From DAIRUQ01 sp036803245 (GTDB taxonomy: Bacteria; Chloroflexota; Anaerolineae; UBA1429): DNA of 31,468 nucleotides. Numbering within the stretch: position 1 is the first letter of the stretch; every line of letters begins with the position of its first letter. Of this stretch, positions 1-7,668 are shown in pieces. The position numbers and the translations under genes were made by a program. The notes beneath the pieces are model-generated. The model made no database searches. It saw only the letters and a list, made by a program, of their open reading frames with translations, and was not told the origin of the DNA. The DNA lies in the NCBI GenBank assembly GCA_036803245.1, contig DAIRUQ010000025.1, forward strand, positions 1 through 31,468. Direction: 5' to 3'.

Positions 1-273
1 GACCGCGATGTGCGGGCGCCGACGGCTTTTCGGGACGATCGCTGGCTGTACATCTATGGGGGTGACGAGGCGCCGACCCAGCTGTATGACACCTGGGCCG
101 ACCCTGGCGAAGAGCTCAATCTCATGCCCGAGCGAGCGGGGCAGGCGCGGGTGATGCATGCCGAGTACCTCTCAGCGCTAAGCCGACTGGGCTGCCCGGA
201 GGAGAGCCTGATGCTGCGGCGGTCGTTTGCACCGTCGCCGAGGGAAGGGCTGCCGCCGGAGCGGCGCATCTAG
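1..273 (+). CDS. Sulfatase (arylsulfatase-type), C-terminal fragment
   Basis: The frame is open from the first base of the window and ends at a TAG at 271-273, so only the last 90 residues are present. The segment 'DRWLYIYGGDEAPTQLYD', followed about eight residues later by a 'DPGEELNL' stretch, matches the C-terminal subdomain of type I sulfatases. There a strand carrying an R/W-K/L-Y-I/V pattern precedes a 'LYDL..DPGE..NL' turn. The catalytic formylglycine motif (C/S-x-P-x-R) would lie upstream of the window and cannot be checked. Such sulfatases desulfate glycans or aryl sulfates, which suits the other carbohydrate-active genes here. Family assignment is good; substrate is unknown. Confidence 0.8.
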   Translation, partial: DRDVRAPTAFRDDRWLYIYGGDEAPTQLYDTWADPGEELNLMPERAGQARVMHAEYLSALSRLGCPEESLMLRRSFAPSPREGLPPERRI

Positions 274-288
274 CAAGACACCCCAGTC

Positions 289-324
289 GCCGGCGGGGGG
301 GCGCCCGGGGGAGGCGCTGCCGGC
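289..324. other. GC-rich hairpin between sulfatase and pgk
   Basis: Two copies of the self-complementary hexamer GCCGGC (289-294 and 319-324) can pair around an inner GCGCC/GGCGC stem (301-305 with 313-317). It follows the sulfatase stop by 15 nt but has no T-run, so it could be a factor-dependent or weak terminator, or chance in GC-rich DNA. The rest of 274-434 shows nothing recognisable. Confidence 0.3.
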
Positions 325-434
325 AACCAGGGTTGAGCCCATGATAGCGTAAGGGTGCGTCAGTCCTTGACGCGCGTCAGCGAATGGCCGGGGTTGGGTT
401 CGGGTCTCTCGATCTGGCTTGGGCCTGATGGCGC

Positions 435-463
435 TTGGATGGCACCTCCGGTTGTGCTAGAAT
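435..463 (+). promoter_or_regulatory. Promoter for pgk operon
   Basis: A -35 box TTGGAT (435-440), a 17-nt spacer and a -10 box TAGAAT (458-463) lie upstream of pgk. Transcription would start near 470, giving a leader of about 64 nt. Confidence 0.6.
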
Positions 464-533
464 CGCAACAGTGGCTCGGGTATCTTTGCACAATGTAATC
501 GGCTCGTGGGCGCAACGATATGGGGAGGATAGG

Positions 534-1709
534 ATGGCCAAAAAGACGGTTCGTGATGTGGCCTGGGCGGGCAAAAAGGCGTTGGTACGTTGCGACTTTA
601 ACGTGCCCCTGAATGATGATCTGACGATTTCCGACGACACACGCATTGTGGCGGCGGTGCCTACCATCAAGTATCTGGTAGAGCAGGGCGCAGCCGTGAT
701 CTTGTGCAGCCACCTGGGGCGGCCCAAGGGCAAGGTGGTGGAGGGCATGCGCCTGACGCCGGTCGCCAAGCGCTTGAGCGAGCTGCTGGGCGGGCAAGTG
801 GTCAAGGTCGATGATTGCATCGGCCCCGAGGTAGAGGCGGCAGCAAGCGCCCTACAGGGCGGCGAGGTACTGCTGTTGGAGAACCTGCGGTTCCACGCGC
901 AAGAGGAAAAGAACGATCCGGTCTTTGCCGAGAGCCTGGCCAAGCTGGCCGACGTCTTTGTGAACGATGCTTTCGGAACGGCGCACCGGGCGCACGCTTC
1001 TACCGCTGGGGTGGCGGACTATATCCCGGCCGTGGCGGGCATGTTGATCGAAAAAGAGCTGGCGTTCCTCGGGCAAGCGGTCAGCGATCCCGCGCGACCG
1101 TTCGTGGCCATCCTGGGCGGCGCGAAGGTGAGCGACAAGATCAAGGTGATCGAGAACCTACTCGCCAAGGCGGACAAGCTCCTAATCGGCGGCGGCATGG
1201 CCAATACGTTCTTCCGCGCCCAGGGCCTGGAGATGGGCGACTCGCTGGTAGAGAACGATAGCCTGGACGTGGCGGCCGACCTGATGGCCAAGGGCGGCGA
1301 CAAGCTGGTGCTGCCTGTGGACGTGGTGCTGGCCGACGCCTTTGCCGACGATGCCGCGACCAAGGTGGTGCCCGTGGGCGACGTGCCGGCAGGCTGGCGC
1401 ATTCTGGATATTGGCCCCGAGACGATCAAGCTGTTCGCGGAACAGGTGGAGCAAGCCAAGACGGTGGTGTGGAACGGCCCCATGGGCGTCTTTGAGATGG
1501 CGCCATTTGCCCAAGGCACGTTTGGCGTCGCGCGCGCCCTGGCGGCCTCCTCGGCGATCAGCATCGTCGGCGGCGGCGACTCGGCGGCCGCCATCGCTCA
1601 GGCAGGCCTCACTGACGAGATCGACCACGTGTCCACCGGCGGCGGCGCATCACTCGAGTTCCTGGAGGGCGCCGAGCTGCCCGGCATCGCGGTCATCGAG
1701 GAAAAGTAG
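534..1709 (+). CDS. pgk: Phosphoglycerate kinase
   Basis: This cytoplasmic glycolytic enzyme transfers phosphate between 1,3-bisphosphoglycerate and ADP. The 391-residue product has the usual length and all family signatures. 'VRCDFNVPLND' is the substrate-binding start of the N-domain. 'SHLGRPKG' is the basic patch. 'GGAKVSDKI' and 'GGGMANTF' lie at the start of the nucleotide domain, 'WNGPMGVFE' is the hinge/nucleotide motif, and 'GGGDSAAA' with 'STGGGASLE' form the C-terminal phosphate loop. The ATG at 534 was chosen because GGGGAGG (522-528) precedes it by 5 nt and the protein begins 'MAKKTVRDV' as expected. The frame stays open upstream but has no support there. The phosphofructokinase-like gene follows after 42 nt and is probably cotranscribed. 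Confidence 0.97.
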   Translation: MAKKTVRDVAWAGKKALVRCDFNVPLNDDLTISDDTRIVAAVPTIKYLVEQGAAVILCSHLGRPKGKVVEGMRLTPVAKRLSELLGGQVVKVDDCIGPEVEAAASALQGGEVLLLENLRFHAQEEKNDPVFAESLAKLADVFVNDAFGTAHRAHASTAGVADYIPAVAGMLIEKELAFLGQAVSDPARPFVAILGGAKVSDKIKVIENLLAKADKLLIGGGMANTFFRAQGLEMGDSLVENDSLDVAADLMAKGGDKLVLPVDVVLADAFADDAATKVVPVGDVPAGWRILDIGPETIKLFAEQVEQAKTVVWNGPMGVFEMAPFAQGTFGVARALAASSAISIVGGGDSAAAIAQAGLTDEIDHVSTGGGASLEFLEGAELPGIAVIEEK

Positions 1710-1751
1710 GCGTGCCCGCTCACGAGACGAAACGACGCCAGGGGTGGCCCT

Positions 1752-2735
1752 ATGGCTGACAAGGTGCGCCGCATCGCGGTGGTGACGGCCGGCGAGGACT
1801 GCCCCGGCTATAACCCATGCATCCGCGCGGTGGTGCGCATGGCCCTGCATCTCGGATGGGAGCCTTGGGGCGTGCGCCGGGGCTTTGCGGGCCTTGTTAA
1901 GGGCGAGCTGGCACCGCTGGGCAACCGGCAGATGAGCGGCATCATCGGGCGTGGTGGCACCATCCTCGGCACCACGCCCGCTTGTGGGTTGACCGATGCC
2001 GGCGAGCGCCGTGATAGCCTTCGGGCCCTCAACATGGAGGGCATCGGGGCGTTGGTGGTGATCGGCGGCCGCGAGGCCATGCAAGGGGCCTTGGGACTTC
2101 AGGAGGCCGACATCGCTGTGATCGGCGTCCCGGCCACCGTGGAGAACGAGCTTCTGGGGACGGACCGCGCCATCGGCGTGGATACCGCCCTGAACACGAT
2201 TCTGGGCTCTATTGATCATCTCAAAGACACGGCCTCATCGCGACAACTGGCTTTTCTGGTCGAGGTATGCGGTCGCGAGTCGGGATATCTCGCGTTGCAG
2301 GCTGGCATCGCCGGCGGCGCCGAGATGGGGTGCCTGCCCGAGCAAGCGTTCGAGCTGGACGACGTCGCCCGCGAGGTGAGCGACTCGTACGTGCGTGGCA
2401 AGGAGCACTGCATCATCGTGGTGGCCGAGGGAGCCGATCCTAACGCGGCGGCCATCTATGAGCATCTGGGCGCTCAGAGGGAGCGCACGGGGTTCGACGT
2501 GCGGTTGAGCCTCTTGGGTGAGATACAGCGCGGTGGCCCGCCCTCGGCCCAGGATCGCCATCTTGCCACGCGTTTGGGCTCGGAGGCGGTGCGCCGCTTG
2601 GCCGAGGGGGACTCGGGCGGGATGGTGGGGATGGTGGATGGGGCGCTGCGCTATACGCCGCTTGCAGATGTCGTGGCGGCGCGCCGGGAGCTGCCTGAGA
2701 AAGAGCTGGCCACCGCAGGGATGCTGGCGCGCTAG
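1752..2735 (+). CDS. Phosphofructokinase-like protein with substituted active-site residues
   Basis: The 327-residue protein aligns end to end with the PfkA family: the opening strand and 'PGYNPCIRAVV' (18-28), 'GRGGTILGT' (66-74), 'SSRQLAFLVEVCGR' (162-175), 'AGIAGG' (184-189) and 'LGEIQRGG' (255-262) are all recognisable. Several catalytic positions differ from active 6-phosphofructokinases. The nucleotide/Mg loop GGDGS is GGREA (105-109). The catalytic TIDND is TVENE (129-133), so the proton-accepting Asp and its partner are both Glu. The first loop GGD is GED (14-16). The fructose-phosphate Arg of the MGR motif (here CGR, 173-175) and the IQRGG arginine are kept. It may be a regulatory paralogue or use another phosphoryl donor or substrate. 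It is the second gene of the pgk unit, with an AGGGG-type ribosome site before the ATG. Confidence 0.85.
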   Translation: MADKVRRIAVVTAGEDCPGYNPCIRAVVRMALHLGWEPWGVRRGFAGLVKGELAPLGNRQMSGIIGRGGTILGTTPACGLTDAGERRDSLRALNMEGIGALVVIGGREAMQGALGLQEADIAVIGVPATVENELLGTDRAIGVDTALNTILGSIDHLKDTASSRQLAFLVEVCGRESGYLALQAGIAGGAEMGCLPEQAFELDDVAREVSDSYVRGKEHCIIVVAEGADPNAAAIYEHLGAQRERTGFDVRLSLLGEIQRGGPPSAQDRHLATRLGSEAVRRLAEGDSGGMVGMVDGALRYTPLADVVAARRELPEKELATAGMLAR

Positions 2736-2784
2736 ATCGGGCGGCAGATCCACCGTGGACCGTCGGGGTTGGGTGCATCGGACC

Positions 2785-2813
2785 TTGACATAGGTATGGG
2801 CCCATGCTAAGCT
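2785..2813 (+). promoter_or_regulatory. Promoter for metallo-beta-lactamase-fold gene
   Basis: A perfect TTGACA (2785-2790) stands 17 nt before a weaker TAAGCT (2808-2813). The predicted start near 2820 lies downstream of an in-frame GTG at 2815 and so supports the later GTG at 2842 as the true start. Confidence 0.5.
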
Positions 2814-2841
2814 CGTGCGCGACGAAAGGAGCGCCGAACTG

Positions 2842-3675
2842 GTGCAGATTGACCGGGTTGCCGAGGACGTCTATGTGATGGTAAGTGACCTGTACGCGCA
2901 GGTCACTTCGACCATTGTGCTCGATACCGATGTCGCGGTCGTAATCGACACGCTGCCGTTCCCCTCCGAGACACGGCAGATCCTGGCCTTTCTCGAAGAG
3001 CATGTCGGCCCCCATGCGCTGGCGTATGTGGTCCTCACGCACCACCATGCGGACCACGTGTTCGGCGCGGGCCTTTTGGGTGGCGAGGTCATCGCTCACG
3101 ACGCCTGCGCCAAGCTGATGGCGACCCAAGGGCCTAGCATGCTGGCCACCGCCCGGCAAACGAACCCCGCGTTGGCAGAGGTGGAGCTACGATTGCCCAG
3201 CATCAGCTTTCGGCAGAGCATGCATCTACATGTGGGCTGGCACCACCTCAGCCTCTTCCACGCGCCTGGCCACAGCGCCGATGGCATTGCGGTCTTTCTG
3301 GAAGAGGAAAAGATCCTGGTGGCGGGCGACGCGCTCATGTCGATCCCTTACCTAGTGGGTGGCGATCCCGAGCAGCTCAAGGCCACGCTGCAGAGCTTTG
3401 TGGCCTATGAGCCCGACTTTGTGGTGCAGGGGCACGGCCGCGTGCTGCTACGCGGCGAAGTCGAGGAGGCGGTAGAGGCGAGTTGCACCTACATTGACGC
3501 GATCGTGGAGCGCGTTTCGGCGCTGGTGCAAGAGGGCGCCCCGCCCGAGAGGCTGCGGGAGATCGACGTGGAGGCTTGCGGTATCCCACGGATCGCGCTG
3601 GACGGCCTCGTCGCGCGTCTACATCTCAACAACCTGGTGGATCTCTACAAGCGATACGCTACCGATAGCGCCTAG
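2842..3675 (+). CDS. MBL-fold metallo-hydrolase
   Basis: The 277-residue cytoplasmic protein has the metallo-beta-lactamase fold signature. 'THHHADH' (66-72) supplies the H-x-H-x-D-H zinc ligands. His144 in 'APGHSADG', Asp163 in 'AGDAL' and His198 in 'QGHGR' complete the dinuclear site. A helical C-terminal segment of about 70 residues follows. This places it with the broad glyoxalase-II/quinoprotein-hydrolase-like class; the substrate cannot be read from sequence. The GTG at 2842 is preferred because AAAGGAG (2825-2831) sits 10 nt upstream and the predicted transcription start falls after the alternative GTG at 2815. No signal peptide is seen. It ends 7 bp from the stop of the convergent gene at 3683. 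Confidence 0.85.
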   Translation: MQIDRVAEDVYVMVSDLYAQVTSTIVLDTDVAVVIDTLPFPSETRQILAFLEEHVGPHALAYVVLTHHHADHVFGAGLLGGEVIAHDACAKLMATQGPSMLATARQTNPALAEVELRLPSISFRQSMHLHVGWHHLSLFHAPGHSADGIAVFLEEEKILVAGDALMSIPYLVGGDPEQLKATLQSFVAYEPDFVVQGHGRVLLRGEVEEAVEASCTYIDAIVERVSALVQEGAPPERLREIDVEACGIPRIALDGLVARLHLNNLVDLYKRYATDSA

Positions 3676-3682
3676 TGACTCG

Positions 3683-4021
3683 CTAGGCCATCTCCTCGGG
3701 CGCCACCTCGGCGATCCAGCCTCGCTCGCGCAACAGCGCGGTCATCTGCTCAACCTGCTGCCGCCTGGCCTCAGAGTTCTCACTCACGCACTCTTCGTAC
3801 AGATCCTGCGGATCGACGCCCTCGAGCGTGGGGCTGGCTGCCATGGCGTCGGTGATGAGATCCATCTCACAACGCATGCGTCCCATCACAAAGGCGATCA
3901 AGAGCTCGCGCTCCAGGCCTTCGGGGGCGTCGCCCACGTGGGCCTCATAGGCTTGCACGACCGCATCCACCGCGTCGAGGATCTCGGTACGGAAGGCGAA
4001 CGAGCCATCATCATGAAGCAT
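3683..4021 (-). CDS. Conserved-looking small acidic protein of unknown function
   Basis: I do not recognise a family. The 112-residue product is acidic and predicted mostly helical, with no membrane segment or signal peptide. It contains 'LLIAFVMGRMRCEMDLITDAM' in the middle and a Glu-rich C-terminal helix ending 'GWIAEVAPEE'. The start at 4021 is supported by an AAGGAGAAGAGG stretch upstream and by a promoter with a perfect TATAAT at 4098-4103. The frame remains open far beyond this start, antisense to the cohesin gene, but that extension is Arg/His/Pro-rich noise. It is transcribed divergently from the cohesin gene and converges on the metallo-hydrolase gene. Confidence 0.75.
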   Translation of the reverse strand: MLHDDGSFAFRTEILDAVDAVVQAYEAHVGDAPEGLERELLIAFVMGRMRCEMDLITDAMAASPTLEGVDPQDLYEECVSENSEARRQQVEQMTALLRERGWIAEVAPEEMA

Positions 4022-4097
4022 AACGGGTAGCCTCTTCTCCTTGCGTCGTCCAGCATCGTCGTTGGCATTCTTCTGGACGTGACCTCTCTGGCGCGGG

Positions 4098-4126
4098 ATT
4101 ATAGCCGTCGGCGGCACAGGCCGCAA
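4098..4126 (-). promoter_or_regulatory. Promoter for the small unknown gene
   Basis: Read on the minus strand: TTGCGG (4126-4121), a 17-nt spacer, then a perfect TATAAT (4103-4098). The leader would be about 70 nt. Confidence 0.55.
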
Positions 4127-4153
4127 GGGCATGGACGCAGGTGCTTGATAGCA

Positions 4154-4182
4154 TTGACAGACGGAGACGGTCCCATTAGCAT
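4154..4182 (+). promoter_or_regulatory. Promoter for the cohesin-domain gene
   Basis: TTGACA (4154-4159), a 17-nt spacer and TAGCAT (4177-4182). The predicted start near 4189 excludes the in-frame ATG at 4181 and favours the ATG at 4241. Confidence 0.55.
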
Positions 4183-4240
4183 GGAAGGGTGGATGGCACC
4201 CTGGGAAGCTAGCGGCGGCGGGCTCGTCGGGGAGGCTCCT

Positions 4241-5317
4241 ATGGCATGGTGGGATGACCGGGGCACGGGCGTACCGAGGCTGGGCTGGATCGGCTTGGGC
4301 GTTGCGCTCTTGATGCTGGTGGGCATGGTCGGCACCCCTCCTTGTGCCGCTGACGGGCCGTCGCTGGCAGTCGAGCCCACGGCGCGGCAGGTGGCGCTCA
4401 GCGAGACGTTCAGCGTCACGGTTGTTATCAGCGGAGTCGTGGACCTGCAGAGCCTCGATCTGAGGTTGCAGTACGATCCAACGGTGCTGCAGGTGCAGGA
4501 TGCCAACCCCTCTACACCCCAGGTTGAGATCGCTCCAGGCGAGCTCTACACCAGCGCCGTCTACCTCCTGAACCAGGCTGATAACGACGTAGGACGGATC
4601 GACTATTCCGTAGCGGCGGACGCCTCTCCGCCCTACAGCGGGACGGCCAGCGTGGCAGTGGTGGCGTTCCAGGGGATCGCACCGGGGAGCAGCGCCCTGA
4701 CCTTTTCGATGCATGACCTGTGGAGCGGCGTCACGCAGACGATTACCCATACCGTGGGCGAGGGTTGGTACACGGTGGCCCCGCCGGTGTATCTGCCGGC
4801 CATTCGTCGGAACCATCACACCGGCTATGAGCTGATCGAGAATGGCGACTGCGAGGGCGAGGGCGGCTGGTTCTTCCGTCCCACGATGTACACGGGGGGC
4901 TATTCGTCCTTGAGGGCGCATACGGGCGTGCGCTCGTTGCGCACGGGCATCGAGGCGGGCGGGACACAGACGTATAGCTACTCGTCCGCCACGCAGCTGG
5001 TGGATGTGCCAGCGGCCTCGCACTCTATGCGCCTGTCGTTCTGGGTTTCCATGGACTCCCTGGATGGCCCAACCGACACCAAAGACCAGCACTATGTGTT
5101 GGTGATCGATCCCTGGCTAAACTATCATTATCTGGTCTTTCGACAGGGAGCCAGCGAGGCGCACCAACCAGCGTGGACGCAGTACGTCTTTGACGAGTCG
5201 TTGCTGGATGCATTCAAGGGCCAGCAGGTGCAGCTCCACGTGGAGACGCACAACGATGGCTTTGGCGCGCGTTCGGTGATGTACGTCGACGATGTGAGCT
5301 GGCTCTACTGGCCATAG
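4241..5317 (+). CDS. Secreted cohesin-domain protein with C-terminal carbohydrate-binding-like domain
   Basis: The 358-residue protein starts with a signal peptide: hydrophobic residues 14-32, likely cleavage near 'PPCAADG' (33-39). Residues about 41-178 read as a cohesin-type beta-sandwich ('FSVTVVISGVVDLQSLDLRLQYDP', then 'GTASVAVVAFQGIAPGSSALTF'). A 'PPVYLPAI' linker (181-188) follows; such linkers are frequent in secreted Chloroflexota proteins. Residues about 196-358 resemble a CBM4/9-type galactose-binding fold, opening 'ELIENGDCEGEGGW' and ending in a 'VYVDDVSW'-like strand ('VMYVDDVSWLYWP'). No dockerin is present. The protein is probably extracellular and binds glycan or another surface protein. 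The ATG at 4241 has GGGGAGG 5 nt upstream and gives a complete signal peptide; earlier in-frame starts lie before or at the predicted promoter. Confidence 0.8.
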   Translation: MAWWDDRGTGVPRLGWIGLGVALLMLVGMVGTPPCAADGPSLAVEPTARQVALSETFSVTVVISGVVDLQSLDLRLQYDPTVLQVQDANPSTPQVEIAPGELYTSAVYLLNQADNDVGRIDYSVAADASPPYSGTASVAVVAFQGIAPGSSALTFSMHDLWSGVTQTITHTVGEGWYTVAPPVYLPAIRRNHHTGYELIENGDCEGEGGWFFRPTMYTGGYSSLRAHTGVRSLRTGIEAGGTQTYSYSSATQLVDVPAASHSMRLSFWVSMDSLDGPTDTKDQHYVLVIDPWLNYHYLVFRQGASEAHQPAWTQYVFDESLLDAFKGQQVQLHVETHNDGFGARSVMYVDDVSWLYWP

Positions 5318-5339
5318 GCCCAAAGATGCTGGCAGGAAC

Positions 5340-5368
5340 ACAGCCCAGCGCCATAGGCGCTGGGCTGT
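5340..5368. terminator. Bidirectional hairpin terminator
   Basis: A perfect 13-bp inverted repeat (5340-5352 with 5356-5368, loop ATA) lies between the convergent cohesin and tex genes. The T-run is weak in both directions (TTCGCT on plus, GTTCC on minus). Position and stem strength support termination for both genes. Confidence 0.75.
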
Positions 5369-5381
5369 TCGCTATGGTGGG

Positions 5382-7553
5382 TTAGGCGGGGGCGACTCCC
5401 TTGAGGCTGAGGGCGATGCGCTGACGGTCGCGGTCGACCTGAAGGATGCGCACCTGGACCACCTGGCCCGTGCGGACCACGTCACGGGGGTCGCGCACAA
5501 AGTGGTCAGCCATCTGGCTGATATGCACCAGGCCATCCTGCTTGACCCCGATATCGACAAAGGCACCGAAATCGACCACGTTGCGGACGGTGCCCTTGAG
5601 GATCATACCCTCGCGGAGATCGTCCATGGTGAGGAGGTCGCTGCGGAGGATCGGCGGTGGCAGCTCGTCGCGGGGGTCGCGGCCAGGTTTGAGCAGGTTC
5701 TCGACCATGTCTTGCAGGGTGGGCAGGCCGACACCCAGTTCCTGTGCGACTCGGGCTGGTTTGGTGGTGGCGCTCAGGCGCTGCCAGGCGGCGTGTATGT
5801 CTTGAGGGACCAAGGGACTGACGGTGACGCCCAACCGTTCCAGGAGGGCGGCGCAGGCCTGGTACGACTCGGGATGGATAGCGGTGTTGTCCAGTGGCTG
5901 GCCGCCCCCTCGGATGCGCAGGAACCCCGCGGCCTGCTGAAAGGTCTTGGGGCCGAGCCCTTTCACCTGGAGCAGCTCGTGGCGGGAACTGAACGGCCCG
6001 TTGGCGCCGCGATGGGCCACGATGCTCTCGGCCAGGGAGGCCCCGAGGCCCGATACGTGCTGCAGCAGGGCGGGCGAGGCGGTGTTGAGATCGACGCCGA
6101 CCTGGTTCACGACGCTCTCGACGACGGCATCGAGGGCCTGTGAAAGCGCGGTTTGGTCGACGTCATGCTGGTAGAGGCCGACGCCGATAGACTGCGGCGG
6201 GATCTTGACCAGTTCGGCCAGGGGATCCTGGAGGCGGCGGGCGATGCTGACGGCGCCACGGATCGAGACGTCCAACGTCGGTAGCTCGGCGGCGGCCAGA
6301 GGCGAGGCCGAGTAGACCGACGCCCCCGCCTCGCTGACCATGACGTACTGCACGGGGGCGCCGTCGGCGATGAGGTCCGCCGCCATGGCTTCGGTCTCGC
6401 GGCTGGCGGTGCCGTTGCCGATGGCGACCAGCGCGACGTTGTGGGCCTTGATGAGCTCGCGGCAACGACGGGCCGCCTCGTCGCGGCGGTTCTGCGGCGG
6501 GTGCGGGTAGATGGTCGTGTGCTCCAGCAGCGCTCCCATCTCGTCAACGATGGCGACCTTGCAGCCCGTTCGGTAGGCGGGGTCAATGCCCATCACGCGG
6601 ACGCCATGGATAGGGGGCTGTAGAAGCAGGTCGCGGAGGTTTTCGGCAAAGACCGCGATGGCGTGCTGCTCGGCAAGCTCGGTGCGTTGCGCGCGCAGGT
6701 CCCGAATCACGGCGGGTAGGAGCAGGCGGCGATAGCCGTCCTCTAGGGCGAGATCGAGATGGACGGTGAGGGAGGAGGCTATGCCACGTCGAAAGCGGGC
6801 GGCCAGCATGGCGAGTAGCGCATCATCGGCCAGGTTCACCTGAACCTTGAGCACGTTCTCGCGCTCGCCACGGTTGATGGCGAGGAGACGGTGCGGCGGG
6901 ATGCTGGCCAGGCGCTCGGCATAGTCGGCGTAGGCGTCATAGGTACCTTGGGGATCCTGGGCGTCGGCGCGGCGCGTGACGACGATCTCACCCGTGCGCA
7001 GGGCTAGATTGCGCGCTTCGGCTCGGGACGGGGCGTCCTCGGCCACCGTCTCGGCGACGATGTCGCGGGCACCAGCCAAAGCATCCTCGGGCGTTGGCAC
7101 CTCGTCGGAGAGGTGCTGCTGACCGAGACGCAGCAGAGCGGCCTCGTCGGTGTCCTGAGCCAGGATGCGCCGCGCCAACGGCTCCAGGCCGCGCTCGCGG
7201 GCCACCGTGGCGCGGGTACGCCGCTTGGGCTTGTAGGGTAGGTAGAGGTCCTCCACCGTCTGGAGCTGGTCGGCTGCGCGGATCTGCTCCTCCAGCTCGG
7301 GAGTGAGCTTACCTTGAGAGTCGATAGAGGCCAGCACGGTGTCTTTGCGCTCGTCCAGGTGGCGCAGGTACTCGGCGCGCGATGCCAAGGTACGGAGCTG
7401 CTCCTCGTCCAGGCCAGCGGTGGCCTCTTTGCGGTAGCGGGCCACAAAGGGGATGGTGTTCCCCTCGTCCAGCAGGGCCAGGGCGCGGGCAACGGCGGCG
7501 GGCTGGTGCGCGAGCTCGGCGGCGATGATGGCTGCATAGTCGGTGTTGGGCAC
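5382..7553 (-). CDS. tex: Tex family RNA-binding transcription accessory protein
   Basis: Tex binds nucleic acid and influences transcription and RNA turnover; it is near-universal in bacteria. The 723-residue product has the normal size and domain order. An N-terminal helical domain carries 'IPFVARYRKEATAGLDEEQLR'-like signature residues. A YqgF/RNase H-like domain opens at 'MGIDPAYRTGCKVA' (about 321-334). A helix-hairpin-helix region spans about 486-546 ('VDLNTASPALLQHVSGLG'), and a C-terminal S1 RNA-binding domain spans about 646-719 ('LKGTVRNVVDFGAFVDIGV'). The GTG at 7553 is chosen because AGGGAGGAGGAG (7557-7568) precedes it and the protein then begins 'MPNTDYAAIIAAELA'. The 14 codons upstream overlap this site and the promoter. 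It is transcribed alone and diverges from the DUF4446 gene. Confidence 0.95.
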   Translation of the reverse strand: MPNTDYAAIIAAELAHQPAAVARALALLDEGNTIPFVARYRKEATAGLDEEQLRTLASRAEYLRHLDERKDTVLASIDSQGKLTPELEEQIRAADQLQTVEDLYLPYKPKRRTRATVARERGLEPLARRILAQDTDEAALLRLGQQHLSDEVPTPEDALAGARDIVAETVAEDAPSRAEARNLALRTGEIVVTRRADAQDPQGTYDAYADYAERLASIPPHRLLAINRGERENVLKVQVNLADDALLAMLAARFRRGIASSLTVHLDLALEDGYRRLLLPAVIRDLRAQRTELAEQHAIAVFAENLRDLLLQPPIHGVRVMGIDPAYRTGCKVAIVDEMGALLEHTTIYPHPPQNRRDEAARRCRELIKAHNVALVAIGNGTASRETEAMAADLIADGAPVQYVMVSEAGASVYSASPLAAAELPTLDVSIRGAVSIARRLQDPLAELVKIPPQSIGVGLYQHDVDQTALSQALDAVVESVVNQVGVDLNTASPALLQHVSGLGASLAESIVAHRGANGPFSSRHELLQVKGLGPKTFQQAAGFLRIRGGGQPLDNTAIHPESYQACAALLERLGVTVSPLVPQDIHAAWQRLSATTKPARVAQELGVGLPTLQDMVENLLKPGRDPRDELPPPILRSDLLTMDDLREGMILKGTVRNVVDFGAFVDIGVKQDGLVHISQMADHFVRDPRDVVRTGQVVQVRILQVDRDRQRIALSLKGVAPA

Positions 7554-7576
7554 GATCTCCTCCTCCCTGTCGGGCG

Positions 7577-7605
7577 AGTATAGACCGAGCGGCAAGGGCT
7601 GTCAG
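7577..7605 (-). promoter_or_regulatory. Promoter for tex
   Basis: On the minus strand: CTGACA (7605-7600), a 17-nt spacer, TATACT (7582-7577). The leader would be only about 17 nt. It is back-to-back with the DUF4446 promoter, the two -35 boxes being 7 nt apart. Confidence 0.65.
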
Positions 7606-7612
7606 ATTCACC

Positions 7613-7641
7613 TTGACCATGACGCGGGGCGCCCCTACAAT
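7613..7641 (+). promoter_or_regulatory. Promoter for DUF4446-GH32 genes
   Basis: TTGACC (7613-7618), a 17-nt spacer and TACAAT (7636-7641), followed by an AAGGAGG ribosome site at 7657-7663. Confidence 0.7.
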
Positions 7642-7668
7642 GCGTGCCACTCGAACAAGGAGGCAGGC

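Noticed and set aside
3670..3688. GCCTAG / CTAGGC inverted repeat between two convergent stops
   Set aside because: Both genes end in Ala (GCC) plus TAG, which produces the repeat by itself; the stem is only 6 bp with no T-run, so a terminator is not supported.
4022..5092. Long minus-strand open frame continuing upstream of the gene at 3683-4021, antisense to the cohesin gene
   Set aside because: The extension is rich in Arg, His and Pro, lacks domains, and a ribosome site and promoter support the start at 4021. The plus-strand gene there has a signal peptide and recognisable domains.
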